64,000 nt of DNA from Christiangramia fulva (GTDB taxonomy: Bacteria; Bacteroidota; Bacteroidia; Flavobacteriales; Flavobacteriaceae), in NCBI RefSeq assembly GCF_003024155.1, contig NZ_CP028136.1, positions 3,596,001-3,660,000 of the forward strand, in the 5' to 3' direction. Under the pieces are notes generated by a model, which worked only from the letters and a program-made list of their open reading frames with translations, was not told the DNA's origin and did not search any database. Below are positions 33,570 through 41,323 of this stretch, piece by piece. A program made the position numbers and the translations under genes. How positions within the stretch are numbered: position 1 is the stretch's first letter; every line of letters begins with the position of its first letter.

Positions 33570-34928
33570 ATGATCAAGATTAACTTACAATACCTTTACC
33601 TTTTAATAGCTTTCAGCCTCTTTATTTCAAAATCGGCCCCTGCCCAATGTACTGATCCAACAATGTATGATATCATCGAAAAAATTTCGGCGGACCGTAT
33701 TGAACATGATGTGAGAAAACTTGCCGGCTTTGGAACAAGGAACACCTTTAGCGATACCATTTCAGAAACCAGGGGAATAGGTGCTGCGAGGCGCTTGATC
33801 AAATCACAATTTGATGAGATTTCGGATGGCTGTGATGACTGCCTTGATGTATTTTATCAAAAAAATCTTGTGACTCCAGAGGATGGAGATCGGGTTCCAA
33901 AAAAAGCGCTGGTGGTGAACGTGGTCGCGATTCAGAAAGGAACAAAATATCCCAATAGGTATATTATTATGAGCGGTGATATTGATTCCCGGGCCAGTGA
34001 CGCTACAGATTATACTTCAGATGCTCCGGGTGCAAATGATAATGCCAGCGGAATGGCCGGAACCATTGAAGCAGCACGGGTCCTTTCAAACTATAAATTC
34101 GAGAACAGCATAGTTTATCTGGGTCTTTCAGGGGAAGAACAGGGATTATTCGGAGGAAAAGGAATGGCAGAATATGCAAAAGAGCATAACTGGGAGATCA
34201 TTGGAATTCTGAACAACGATATGATAGGAAATATCGAAGGTGTTGACGGGGTAATCGATAACCGCAGTTTCAGGATATTTTCTGAGCCTGTCCCTCCTAA
34301 CGAAACAGAAAGACAGCGTACCATGCGACGCTTTTATGGAGGCGAAGTTGATGGAATATCCCGCCAGCTGGCGCGCTATATTTATAAAACCACCGAAACC
34401 TATATGCCAGAGATGAACCCTATGATGATCTATCGTCTCGATCGATTTGGACGAGGCGGGCATCATCGTTCCTTCAATGACCTGGGCTATGCGGGAGTGC
34501 GTATTATGGAAGCTCACGAAAATTATAACCGTCAGCATCAGGATGTTCGTGTTGAAAATGGAATAAAATATGGTGATGTGGTTGAAGGCGTTAATTTTGA
34601 TTATGCTAAAAAACTTACTGCGGTAAATGCTATCAACCTTGCAGCTCTGGGCTGGGCTCCGCCTGCTCCTGAAAATGTGGAAATTGGAGGGGCTGTTGAA
34701 CCTTCAGTAAAACTTAAATGGGAACCAGTGCAGGGCGATATCGCAGGTTACAAGATTTACTGGCGGGATACAACTGCACCGCATTGGCAATATTCACGCT
34801 TTGTAGGTGATGTCACCGGGTTTACTCTTGAAGGAATCGTAGTCGATAATTATTTCTTCGGGGTGGCCACGGTTGGAAAAGACGGACATGAAAGTCTGGT
34901 AACTTTTCCTTCGGGAGTTTTTAGATAA
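33570..34928 (+). CDS. M28-family metallopeptidase with C-terminal Fn3-like domain
   Basis: 452 residues with a signal peptide (cleavage after ~25, SAPAQ). The M28 domain (~30-365) shows GANDNASGMAGTIEAARVL (Asp ligand, ~154), LGLSGEEQGLFGGKG (Glu pair, ~185) and NNDMIGN (~213). The last His is in GRGGHHRSFND. The first metal ligand is altered: SGDIDSR at 135-141 has Asp137 where SGHxDS normally has His. Residues ~370-452 resemble a fibronectin type III fold (KLKWEPVQGDIAGYKIYWRD). It is exported and probably an aminopeptidase, if the Asp can replace His as a ligand. Confidence 0.87.
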   Translation: MIKINLQYLYLLIAFSLFISKSAPAQCTDPTMYDIIEKISADRIEHDVRKLAGFGTRNTFSDTISETRGIGAARRLIKSQFDEISDGCDDCLDVFYQKNLVTPEDGDRVPKKALVVNVVAIQKGTKYPNRYIIMSGDIDSRASDATDYTSDAPGANDNASGMAGTIEAARVLSNYKFENSIVYLGLSGEEQGLFGGKGMAEYAKEHNWEIIGILNNDMIGNIEGVDGVIDNRSFRIFSEPVPPNETERQRTMRRFYGGEVDGISRQLARYIYKTTETYMPEMNPMMIYRLDRFGRGGHHRSFNDLGYAGVRIMEAHENYNRQHQDVRVENGIKYGDVVEGVNFDYAKKLTAVNAINLAALGWAPPAPENVEIGGAVEPSVKLKWEPVQGDIAGYKIYWRDTTAPHWQYSRFVGDVTGFTLEGIVVDNYFFGVATVGKDGHESLVTFPSGVFR

Positions 34929-34936
34929 TAAGAAAT

Positions 34937-35764
34937 ATGAGTAATAAAGGTTTTATTTTTTCAGCTTTGGTTATCCTCTTTTCTTTGGTTTCCTGTAAAG
35001 ATCAGAAAAATGAAAAACCCGGAGAAAAAAGCGAAGCTGAAGAACTTTCAAATTCGCCAAGGCATCATGAGTGGGTAAAACTTTCTCATGGTGACCGGGA
35101 GTTTGAAGCTTTTGTTACTTATCCGCAAACAAATCATGCCACCGGGGCGATCCTGCTGATCCATGAAAACCGTGGCCTTAATGACTGGGCAAGACTTTTC
35201 ATCGATAAACTTGCGGAAGAAGGATATCTGGTCATGGCACCTGATCTTATTTCCAATTCAGTTGAAGGCAAAAAAAGAACCAGCGATTTTGAATCACCCG
35301 ATGCTGCCAGGACGGCGATTTATGATCTTGACCCTGAACAGGTGACCGCCGATCTTGATGCAGCCTATGAATTTCTTAAAAATGATCCTGCTTCTAATGC
35401 AAACGTCGCTGTGGTAGGTTTCTGCTGGGGTGGATCGCAGGCTTTCCGATATGCGACCCATAATCCTGAAATTTCCTCAGTTCATGTATTTTACGGCACC
35501 GCACCAAAGGAAAGTGCTGCAATAAAAAAAATTCAGGCTCCGGTTTATGGTTATTATGGAGAGGAAGACGAAAGGGTAAATTCAACAATTGAAAGAACGG
35601 CAGAACAAATGGATTCTCTTAAAAAGAAATACAGTTTTGAAATTTATAAAGATGCCGGGCATGCCTTTATGAGAATGGGCGAATCTCCTGAAGCAGATAA
35701 GGGCAATCGTGCTGCTTATAACAAGGCCTGGCAACGATTAAAGAATCTCCTTAAAGAATCCTAG
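34937..35764 (+). CDS. dienelactone hydrolase-family lipoprotein
   Basis: 275 residues. Lipobox Cys20 (SLVSCKDQKNEKPGEK) followed by a charged linker. The alpha/beta hydrolase fold carries the DLH-type nucleophile Cys162 in GFCWGGSQAF, an acidic residue in YGEEDERV (~205-212), and the His in YKDAGHAFMR (~240). The motif HENRGLNDW near 76 is also typical. It acts on an unknown ester or lactone in the envelope. It follows the M28 gene after eight bases, so the two are likely co-transcribed. Confidence 0.9.
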   Translation: MSNKGFIFSALVILFSLVSCKDQKNEKPGEKSEAEELSNSPRHHEWVKLSHGDREFEAFVTYPQTNHATGAILLIHENRGLNDWARLFIDKLAEEGYLVMAPDLISNSVEGKKRTSDFESPDAARTAIYDLDPEQVTADLDAAYEFLKNDPASNANVAVVGFCWGGSQAFRYATHNPEISSVHVFYGTAPKESAAIKKIQAPVYGYYGEEDERVNSTIERTAEQMDSLKKKYSFEIYKDAGHAFMRMGESPEADKGNRAAYNKAWQRLKNLLKES

Positions 35765-35787
35765 TTCCTGGTTCTTTAAAACCAATT

Positions 35788-35824
35788 CGAGGGAACCTCG
35801 CAAATCTTATTTTCCGGAAAATAA
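35788..35824 (+). terminator. weak terminator and adjoining 18-bp palindrome
   Basis: CGAGG-GAA-CCTCG (35788-35800) is followed by a T-rich stretch and may end the hydrolase operon. Directly after it is TTATTTTCCGGAAAATAA (35807-35824), a perfect palindrome. The rest of the 237-bp gap to 36001 is AT-rich without further signals. Confidence 0.45.
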
Positions 35825-36001
35825 AATTTTGAAGACTGGCCTTCATCTGGTTTTACTGTTTAATTTTTAAATGGCCCGAATATCCTCTTCATTTTCAGGT
35901 TTTTTTCTTCACATAATCTTAATTAACAATACTTTACACTAAGCTTAAAAAAAATTAGCATTCGTCATGGTTACCTTAGTCAGGAACCAAAAAAAATTAT
36001 T

Positions 36002-36244
36002 ATGGCCGATATCAGAGTAGAAAAAAGAAAGCCAATCTGGCCATGGATACTTCTAATTGTAATCATTGCCGTGGTCGTTTTCCTATTTATTTACGGAAGT
36101 GATGACGATGACAATGAGGAAATTCAAACAGAAGAAATGGAAGATGTGACTTCAGTCAACACGCAGGATTTCCTGCAACTGAAGGATGTAGAACAAATTA
36201 AAAAAATCGACAATCATGAGTACACGCGAAAAACATTTGTATAA
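36002..36244 (+). CDS. small single-pass membrane protein, possibly shortened
   Basis: 80 residues. A short basic N-terminus is followed by one transmembrane helix (~12-33, IWPWILLIVIIAVVVFLFIY), then an acidic tail (GSDDDDNEEIQTEEMED). It ends DNHEYTRKTFV, and the stop overlaps the next gene by 29 bases in another frame. The acidic tail and the short end suggest a longer ancestor, but I cannot show this. It shares an operon with the PRC-barrel gene. Function unknown. Confidence 0.6.
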   Translation: MADIRVEKRKPIWPWILLIVIIAVVVFLFIYGSDDDDNEEIQTEEMEDVTSVNTQDFLQLKDVEQIKKIDNHEYTRKTFV

Positions 36245-37070
36245 ACTTGACGAGCTAAAAGATTACAAGGTCAATCATAAAGACCCTGACGTAAGAGGAT
36301 GGAGTGTTAAAGACCGCGATAATCGTGTTATTGGAAAGGTAGATAACCTTCTGGTGAACAAAGAAAAGGAAAAAGTTGTCTATATTGATGTGGAAGTGGA
36401 TGAAAGCATCATCGATGCTAATCATGACCCCTATTCGCCTCATCATGATCCTTCCCTGCACGAATTTATCAATGAAAAAGGGGAAAATCATATTATTATT
36501 CCCATAGGTCTTGTTCATATAAACAGTGACAAAAAATTTGTCTATACTGAAAATATCAATTATGAAACCTTTGCGGAAACAAAACGTTACCGCCCCGGAA
36601 CCGAAATTACACGGGATTACGAAAGGCATGTGCTGGGATCTTACAATCGTGGGGACAGAACTTTATGGCCAGAAGAAACGGAGCAAAAACATGAAATGAC
36701 AGACCGTGATCTGCGCAGAAAAGAAGAAGAAAAGATGCGGGAAGAACAACCGCGCTCGGGAAGGAAATTCGATAGCCGTACCGCTTCTACTGATATGGAT
36801 GAAAAAATAAGGAGAGAAAAGGAAAATCTCACCTATAAATCCGACAGAGATAAGCCCGTAGATAATGAATACAATCCTCCGCGAAGAACCCATCATTTAA
36901 ATACCGATGTACATCCTGAACAAACACTGGATGAAGATAGCAATTGGGAAAGGGATCGAAATTTTGAAAGTGAAGATCCCTACGTTACCCGTAAACGAAG
37001 AACCCGGGAACAGGAGCGTGAAGATTCTTTTTATGACAGGAGGGAATTCACAAACCGTGATAAACTATAG
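36216..37070 (+). CDS. PRC-barrel domain protein with charged C-terminal half
   Basis: 284 residues. An N-terminal PRC-barrel at ~15-115 includes DPDVRGWSVKDRDNRVIGKV, VDNLLVN and YIDVEVD. The second half (130-284) is almost all charged, with many Arg and Glu, low complexity and probably disordered. No signal peptide or membrane helix. PRC-barrel proteins are found in photosynthetic reaction centres, RimM and stress-linked proteins. The ATG at 36216 is inside the preceding gene, implying translational coupling. A stress role is suggested only by the neighbourhood. Confidence 0.82.
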   Translation: MSTREKHLYKLDELKDYKVNHKDPDVRGWSVKDRDNRVIGKVDNLLVNKEKEKVVYIDVEVDESIIDANHDPYSPHHDPSLHEFINEKGENHIIIPIGLVHINSDKKFVYTENINYETFAETKRYRPGTEITRDYERHVLGSYNRGDRTLWPEETEQKHEMTDRDLRRKEEEKMREEQPRSGRKFDSRTASTDMDEKIRREKENLTYKSDRDKPVDNEYNPPRRTHHLNTDVHPEQTLDEDSNWERDRNFESEDPYVTRKRRTREQEREDSFYDRREFTNRDKL

Positions 37071-37089
37071 GAAATTAACTACCTAAATT

Positions 37090-37122
37090 AAAAGTCCGTT
37101 GACCTATTTTCAACGGACTTTT
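37090..37122 (+). terminator. bidirectional terminator between PRC-barrel and App1 genes
   Basis: AAAAGTCCGTTGA, seven bases, TCAACGGACTTTT: perfect 13-bp stem with A and T runs on its two sides, serving both convergent genes. Confidence 0.9.
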
Positions 37123-37123
37123 C

Positions 37124-38089
37124 TTATATAATACCTTTTCTTTCTGAGTGATTGATGGCTTTTTCACTATTTCTAAAATAACAGGTGCTCACTCCCATAC
37201 TTTCAATATTTGCCAGCACCTTTTGGACTACTTTCTTTTGATGATGGGTAGTTTGCCTGATATAAATAGCCCGAACACTCAGGGGAAACGTTTTTACTAC
37301 CTTTTCATAAATAAAAGGATCATGTTGTGAATCGTCTCCTAAAAGCACATATTTCAAATTGGGGTAAAAGGAGATGATATCTTTAATTTTCACAAATTTA
37401 TGCTCATGATTTCCTCTTCCGGAGCGTAAAAAATCCCTCAGGCCGGTTTTAATTTTTTTCAATTTGATTACCGCTTTGGGAAGCTCGTGCAAAGTGGCAA
37501 ATTCCTCTATAAAATCATACAAATTCCATTCACTGCTTGAAACGTAGAAAAAGGAATTAGATGCTTTTTCACTATCCTGGCCGGCAAGGCTAAGCCTCTG
37601 GTAATGCTTTACAACATCATCAAAGATCTTTCTCTTATTGATGTTTTTGGAAAGCATGACATATAGTTTCTTAAAAAATGTATTGCTATGGGAAATTAAA
37701 AAAGTATCATCAATATCTGAAATCACTCCCATTTTGCTGGGATATGGTTTGAGAAGTTCCCCTTTTTCAATTATTCCGAAATCGTGAAGATCACAGGTTA
37801 CCTCGTAACTGTGCCAGCCGGGATCCAGTTCCTGATGAAAAGGAATACTAAAACGGAAATATCCATCTTCCCAGGTTTTGGTGGTGACATCAATATCTTT
37901 AAACCTAAGCCTGATCTTAACATTATATAGAGGTTTAATCCTGAATTTGTGCAAAATGGAATAAGCATGTTTTATACCTTTCTTTTCGAGGCTGTATTTA
38001 TCAGGCGCCCAGGATTTAAAAAGATGTCCAAAAACGATAAGTTCCTCATGGTTAACATAACCACGGTACAACTTTAGGTCAAGTTTCAA
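37124..38089 (-). CDS. App1-family phosphatidate phosphatase-like protein (DUF2183)
   Basis: 321 residues. Residues 1-115 form a beta-rich N-terminal domain (KIRLRFKDIDVTTKTWEDGY). The HAD-type App1 domain follows with catalytic motif DIDDTFLIS at 125-133, then VSSSEWNLYDFIEEF (~185) and LLGDDSQHDPFIY (~255). Yeast App1 converts phosphatidate to diacylglycerol with Mg2+. No signal peptide or membrane helix. A lipid kinase of the opposite reaction is divergently transcribed 69 bp away. Confidence 0.88.
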   Translation of the reverse strand: MKLDLKLYRGYVNHEELIVFGHLFKSWAPDKYSLEKKGIKHAYSILHKFRIKPLYNVKIRLRFKDIDVTTKTWEDGYFRFSIPFHQELDPGWHSYEVTCDLHDFGIIEKGELLKPYPSKMGVISDIDDTFLISHSNTFFKKLYVMLSKNINKRKIFDDVVKHYQRLSLAGQDSEKASNSFFYVSSSEWNLYDFIEEFATLHELPKAVIKLKKIKTGLRDFLRSGRGNHEHKFVKIKDIISFYPNLKYVLLGDDSQHDPFIYEKVVKTFPLSVRAIYIRQTTHHQKKVVQKVLANIESMGVSTCYFRNSEKAINHSERKGII

Positions 38090-38131
38090 AATATTGTGTT
38101 TTTTTTACAAAGCCTTTCCTTACAAATTAAT

Positions 38132-38154
38132 TAATTTTAGGCAGAACATTCTGC
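38132..38154 (+). promoter_or_regulatory. promoter and inverted repeat before the lipid kinase gene
   Basis: TAATTTTA (38132-38139) resembles the -7 box. It is followed by GCAGAA-CA-TTCTGC (38141-38154), a perfect 6+6 inverted repeat four bases before the ATG. A protein bound there could block initiation of the kinase gene. Confidence 0.4.
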
Positions 38155-38158
38155 TTAT

Positions 38159-39043
38159 ATGGTAAATTTTAAGGAAGTTTTATTGGTTGTAAATCCCATT
38201 TCGGGAGGAATTTCCAAAAAAGAAATCATTGAAAAAGTCCGCGAAAGGCTACAAAAATTATCGGTCGGTTTTCACTTGTATACAACTTCGGGCAAGGAAG
38301 ATATACAGGATATCAAAAATCTCATTGGCGATAAAAAAATTGACCATCTTCTGGTTGGTGGTGGTGATGGAACTATCAATTTGGTTGCCGACGCGATAAA
38401 GGAGCTTGATGTAAGTATGGGAATAATTCCTGCCGGATCGGCGAATGGGCTGGCTGTGAATTTAAATATCCCCAAACAGCTTGACAAGCAAATTGATATA
38501 GCTCTTGGAGGTCATTATATCAATATGGATGTTCTGTGCCTTAACGAGATCATTTGCTTACACATGAGCGATCTTGGTATAAACGCTGAACTGATCAGAA
38601 ATTACGAAGATTCTTCTATTCGCGGGAAGTTTGGCTATTTACTTCAATCCCTTCCCACACTCATCCAAAGCGAATTTCCTTTTCATTTTACTATTGAAAC
38701 AGAAGATTTTAAGCGCGAAGAAAAAGCGGTTTTACTGGGTATTGCCAATGCGAACAAATATGGTACGGGAGCCAATGTGAATCCAAAAGGAAAGCCAGAT
38801 GACGGGGTTTTTGAAATTCTGATCTTCAAAAGGCTCAATTTTATGGAAATCATAAAAACCCTTCGAAACGAAGTAGATCTTGACCCTTCAGTGGTCGAGA
38901 TACTCCCTGTTAAAAGTGCCCGTATTAAATGTCGCAAACCCGAGGCCTTTCAGGCAGACGGTGAATACCTTGGAAAAGTAACCGATGTGCAAATAAGGAT
39001 ACTTCCTCAAAAATTAAAAATAGCCGTTCCTAAACCAAATTAA
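38159..39043 (+). CDS. diacylglycerol kinase-family lipid kinase (DagK/YegS type)
   Basis: 294 residues, the usual length. The N-terminal DAGK catalytic domain has VNPISGG (11-17), GGGDGTINLVADAI (67-80) and IPAGSANGLAVNL (~95-107). The C-terminal beta-sandwich includes GIANANKYGTGANVNPKGKPDDGVFE, seen here as NPKGKPDDGVFEILIF, and FQADGEY near 265. It phosphorylates diacylglycerol or a related lipid with ATP at the inner membrane. It is divergent from the App1 gene and convergent with the next gene, with overlapping stop codons (39040-39043). Confidence 0.92.
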   Translation: MVNFKEVLLVVNPISGGISKKEIIEKVRERLQKLSVGFHLYTTSGKEDIQDIKNLIGDKKIDHLLVGGGDGTINLVADAIKELDVSMGIIPAGSANGLAVNLNIPKQLDKQIDIALGGHYINMDVLCLNEIICLHMSDLGINAELIRNYEDSSIRGKFGYLLQSLPTLIQSEFPFHFTIETEDFKREEKAVLLGIANANKYGTGANVNPKGKPDDGVFEILIFKRLNFMEIIKTLRNEVDLDPSVVEILPVKSARIKCRKPEAFQADGEYLGKVTDVQIRILPQKLKIAVPKPN

Positions 39044-39969
39044 GGATTTCCCTGCGGAAGAACCGGAAGATAAATATCGGCTTTCCAGGTAATAGCATCA
39101 GTTCCCGACTGGGGGTTGTCATGAAAAATTTCGAGGGGAAGAGCAGAATATTTCAGATCTCTTTCTTCGGCTTTCTCCAATAAATCGAACCATGCAAGAT
39201 AAGAACTACGATAATTTCCGTTAAATACAGCTTTTAAGGAAGAAGATGAAGAATAAGTTTTGAATTGCACGTCTTTTGTTTCGCGAAGGCTTTGCACGAG
39301 ATTTACGGGAAAACAAAAATCAAAATCCATTAAATCTTTTTCTCTGTCCCAGCGCGTAACTTTAACAAAAGGACTTCCACTTAAATCCAAATCATTGGCC
39401 ATAACATAATCTTGTAAAAACTCAATGGTTTGTAGCATTTCCCAGGCCTTTCCATTTAAGCTAATGTTTTTGGAGGAGTGGCAAATGCAGTCCATTGCCG
39501 GAGATTTCACAATAGAATCGGAGATATGAATACGATAAGCTTCTTGTTTTTTATTTAACTGACGCTTAAAATCCAGCAATTTATTTTTAAGACTGTCTAC
39601 TAGTTCGCTCTTTTTAAATGGATTTAAAATTGCGAGGCGATTTTTCAACCTGTCATTAGGAACTCTGACATTTACGGTGATCCCGGTTACTGAGTCATTT
39701 TCCTTTTCAAATTCCCACAATAAATCGAGCTGTTCAGGTGTTCCCGAATTAAATTCCTGAACAAGCTGCCGGTAAGGTATAGTATCTTTTATCTTTATTT
39801 CTCCCGAATTCTGTTTTATAAACTCTTCCCATTCAAAAATCTCCCGGTAAACCGAGCCGGGGCCATATTTAGCATCCATCCTGAATTCATAATCATATTT
39901 CTTTAAAAAGAGGAACCATAATAATCCTCCGGCTGCTAAAAAAAGCAGAAAAAAAAGCAATTTCTTCAT
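39040..39969 (-). CDS. membrane-anchored protein with C-terminal GyrI-like domain
   Basis: 309 residues. One transmembrane helix (~4-22) anchors it. A middle SRPBCC-like or helical region is at ~30-180. The C-terminal ~110 residues (SGSPFVKVTRWDREKDLMDF then YLAWFDLLEKAEERDLKYSA) resemble the GyrI/effector-binding domain of AraC-type activators, but no DNA-binding domain exists. The domain probably binds a small molecule on the periplasmic side. It is the last gene of the minus-strand SusCD locus, three bases after the haloperoxidase gene, so co-transcription is likely. Confidence 0.65.
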   Translation of the reverse strand: MKKLLFFLLFLAAGGLLWFLFLKKYDYEFRMDAKYGPGSVYREIFEWEEFIKQNSGEIKIKDTIPYRQLVQEFNSGTPEQLDLLWEFEKENDSVTGITVNVRVPNDRLKNRLAILNPFKKSELVDSLKNKLLDFKRQLNKKQEAYRIHISDSIVKSPAMDCICHSSKNISLNGKAWEMLQTIEFLQDYVMANDLDLSGSPFVKVTRWDREKDLMDFDFCFPVNLVQSLRETKDVQFKTYSSSSSLKAVFNGNYRSSYLAWFDLLEKAEERDLKYSALPLEIFHDNPQSGTDAITWKADIYLPVLPQGNP

Positions 39970-39972
39970 AAA

Positions 39973-41322
39973 TTATTTAGATGCTACCTGATCCTGATCA
40001 GTATTAGTCAATTGAAGATTATTAATCACATAATTGCCAAGTTGGCGGCCCTGAACAAGTCCAACCTCGATAGCCGATCTATAATGGATCCCTCCATATA
40101 AACGACTATTAGCAGCTTCAGCCGATGCTTCATTAAAAGAATTATAGCTTCTTATAGGCAGCCCATAATCCATTTCAGTATCGTCATCAAATGCGAAATC
40201 ATCTCCAAAAATATCGGTTAGTGAAATAGCGGCAGCTCCCGAAACCACCGAATGTCCACTGGTATATTCTGGAAAAGGAGGAGTTTGTAATACCGGCGTC
40301 CAGTTTTCATCTATATATTTATTGATAAGAGTCTCCGGTCTAACCAGGTTACTTCGGTATTTTTCATCCCAACAGCTAATAAAACCATCGGCTATCGCAA
40401 TAGCGGTTTGAGTATATGCTGAAATGGATTTGTCAAGATCGGCATTGGCCTTTTTACAGGCGATTTTGGTGATGCCAATCCAATGACCCCCCGGTGTGAT
40501 CTTTTTAGTAGCAAACATAAGATGACCGCGGTTGATGGACACGTAAGGATTACAATCCCAGAATTTGGCAATATCCATTCGTTCATCATCATCGCCAACT
40601 GAATCTATTTCTTCTTTAATATTATAAACCTCCATCAGTTCATTGTGGAATTTGGTTCCCTCCTGCATAGAAAAAGTTGGCGGTGGTGCGGGTTTGAACT
40701 GATCACAGGTTTTAATCACAAAAGGTCGGATTTTCATCCAGTGAGGTTCAATACCGTCCATATACGAAGGAGGTGTAGGCTGCCAGCGTCCTTCATCTTC
40801 AGTATGAACTGAGAATTTAGGCATCGTTCTGGTTTCGGCATAATTATCTTTAGCCATCCAGTCTTTTATATGTGATGCCACCTTCAATCCATATTTTTCA
40901 GAGATATTGAAGGTTTCCTCATCCATTTCTTTCCATTTAATAAAAAGGCTGTCCCGCTTACTTTTTAAAATATCTTCAGAAAAAACCAGCTCGGTCCCTA
41001 TATCATAAAAAGCAACAATCGCTGCAATATCGGGATTGATCTTATCAGAATCTGGTTTTGGTACTGGACTTAGGCCATGAACCTGACCCACAAGGCTTTT
41101 ATAATTTTTATCAAACTGGGCCATCACCTCATAGGCAGCGATGTTGGTATAAGCATATACCCTGCTGGCCACAGGTGGCGAAAAAATGTCGTGCACCATG
41201 GTTTTACTCACATTATCATTAGCATAGTGATAATCATCTGCAGTTACTGTTATCTCTTTGTTTCCCTGGTTGCAGGAAATCAAAAAAGCACTAAAAACAG
41301 CAAGTATTACAATCCTTTTCAT
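39973..41322 (-). CDS. vanadium-dependent haloperoxidase-like (PAP2) lipoprotein
   Basis: 449 residues from ATG 41322; an ATG nine codons upstream overlaps the preceding gene and lacks a signal. Lipobox Cys17 (AFLISCNQGN). The vanadate/phosphate pocket is recognisable: K-x6-RP as KYRSNLVRP (321-329), TSGH (354-357) in place of PSGH, and SR-x-YGGIHYR with Arg407 and His413. These are the ligand set of vanadium haloperoxidases and PAP2 phosphatases. Halide oxidation or phosphatase activity cannot be told apart from sequence. The ATG is one base after the stop of the preceding FG-GAP gene, so translation is coupled. Confidence 0.85.
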   Translation of the reverse strand: MKRIVILAVFSAFLISCNQGNKEITVTADDYHYANDNVSKTMVHDIFSPPVASRVYAYTNIAAYEVMAQFDKNYKSLVGQVHGLSPVPKPDSDKINPDIAAIVAFYDIGTELVFSEDILKSKRDSLFIKWKEMDEETFNISEKYGLKVASHIKDWMAKDNYAETRTMPKFSVHTEDEGRWQPTPPSYMDGIEPHWMKIRPFVIKTCDQFKPAPPPTFSMQEGTKFHNELMEVYNIKEEIDSVGDDDERMDIAKFWDCNPYVSINRGHLMFATKKITPGGHWIGITKIACKKANADLDKSISAYTQTAIAIADGFISCWDEKYRSNLVRPETLINKYIDENWTPVLQTPPFPEYTSGHSVVSGAAAISLTDIFGDDFAFDDDTEMDYGLPIRSYNSFNEASAEAANSRLYGGIHYRSAIEVGLVQGRQLGNYVINNLQLTNTDQDQVASK

Positions 41323-41323
41323 A

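Noticed and set aside
36002..37070. Single frameshifted gene
   Set aside because: The second frame has its own start and a complete PRC-barrel; joining the frames gives no known protein.
37280..37295. LacI-like AACGTTTT sequences elsewhere (also near 3297)
   Set aside because: Neither is palindromic; one is inside the App1 coding sequence.
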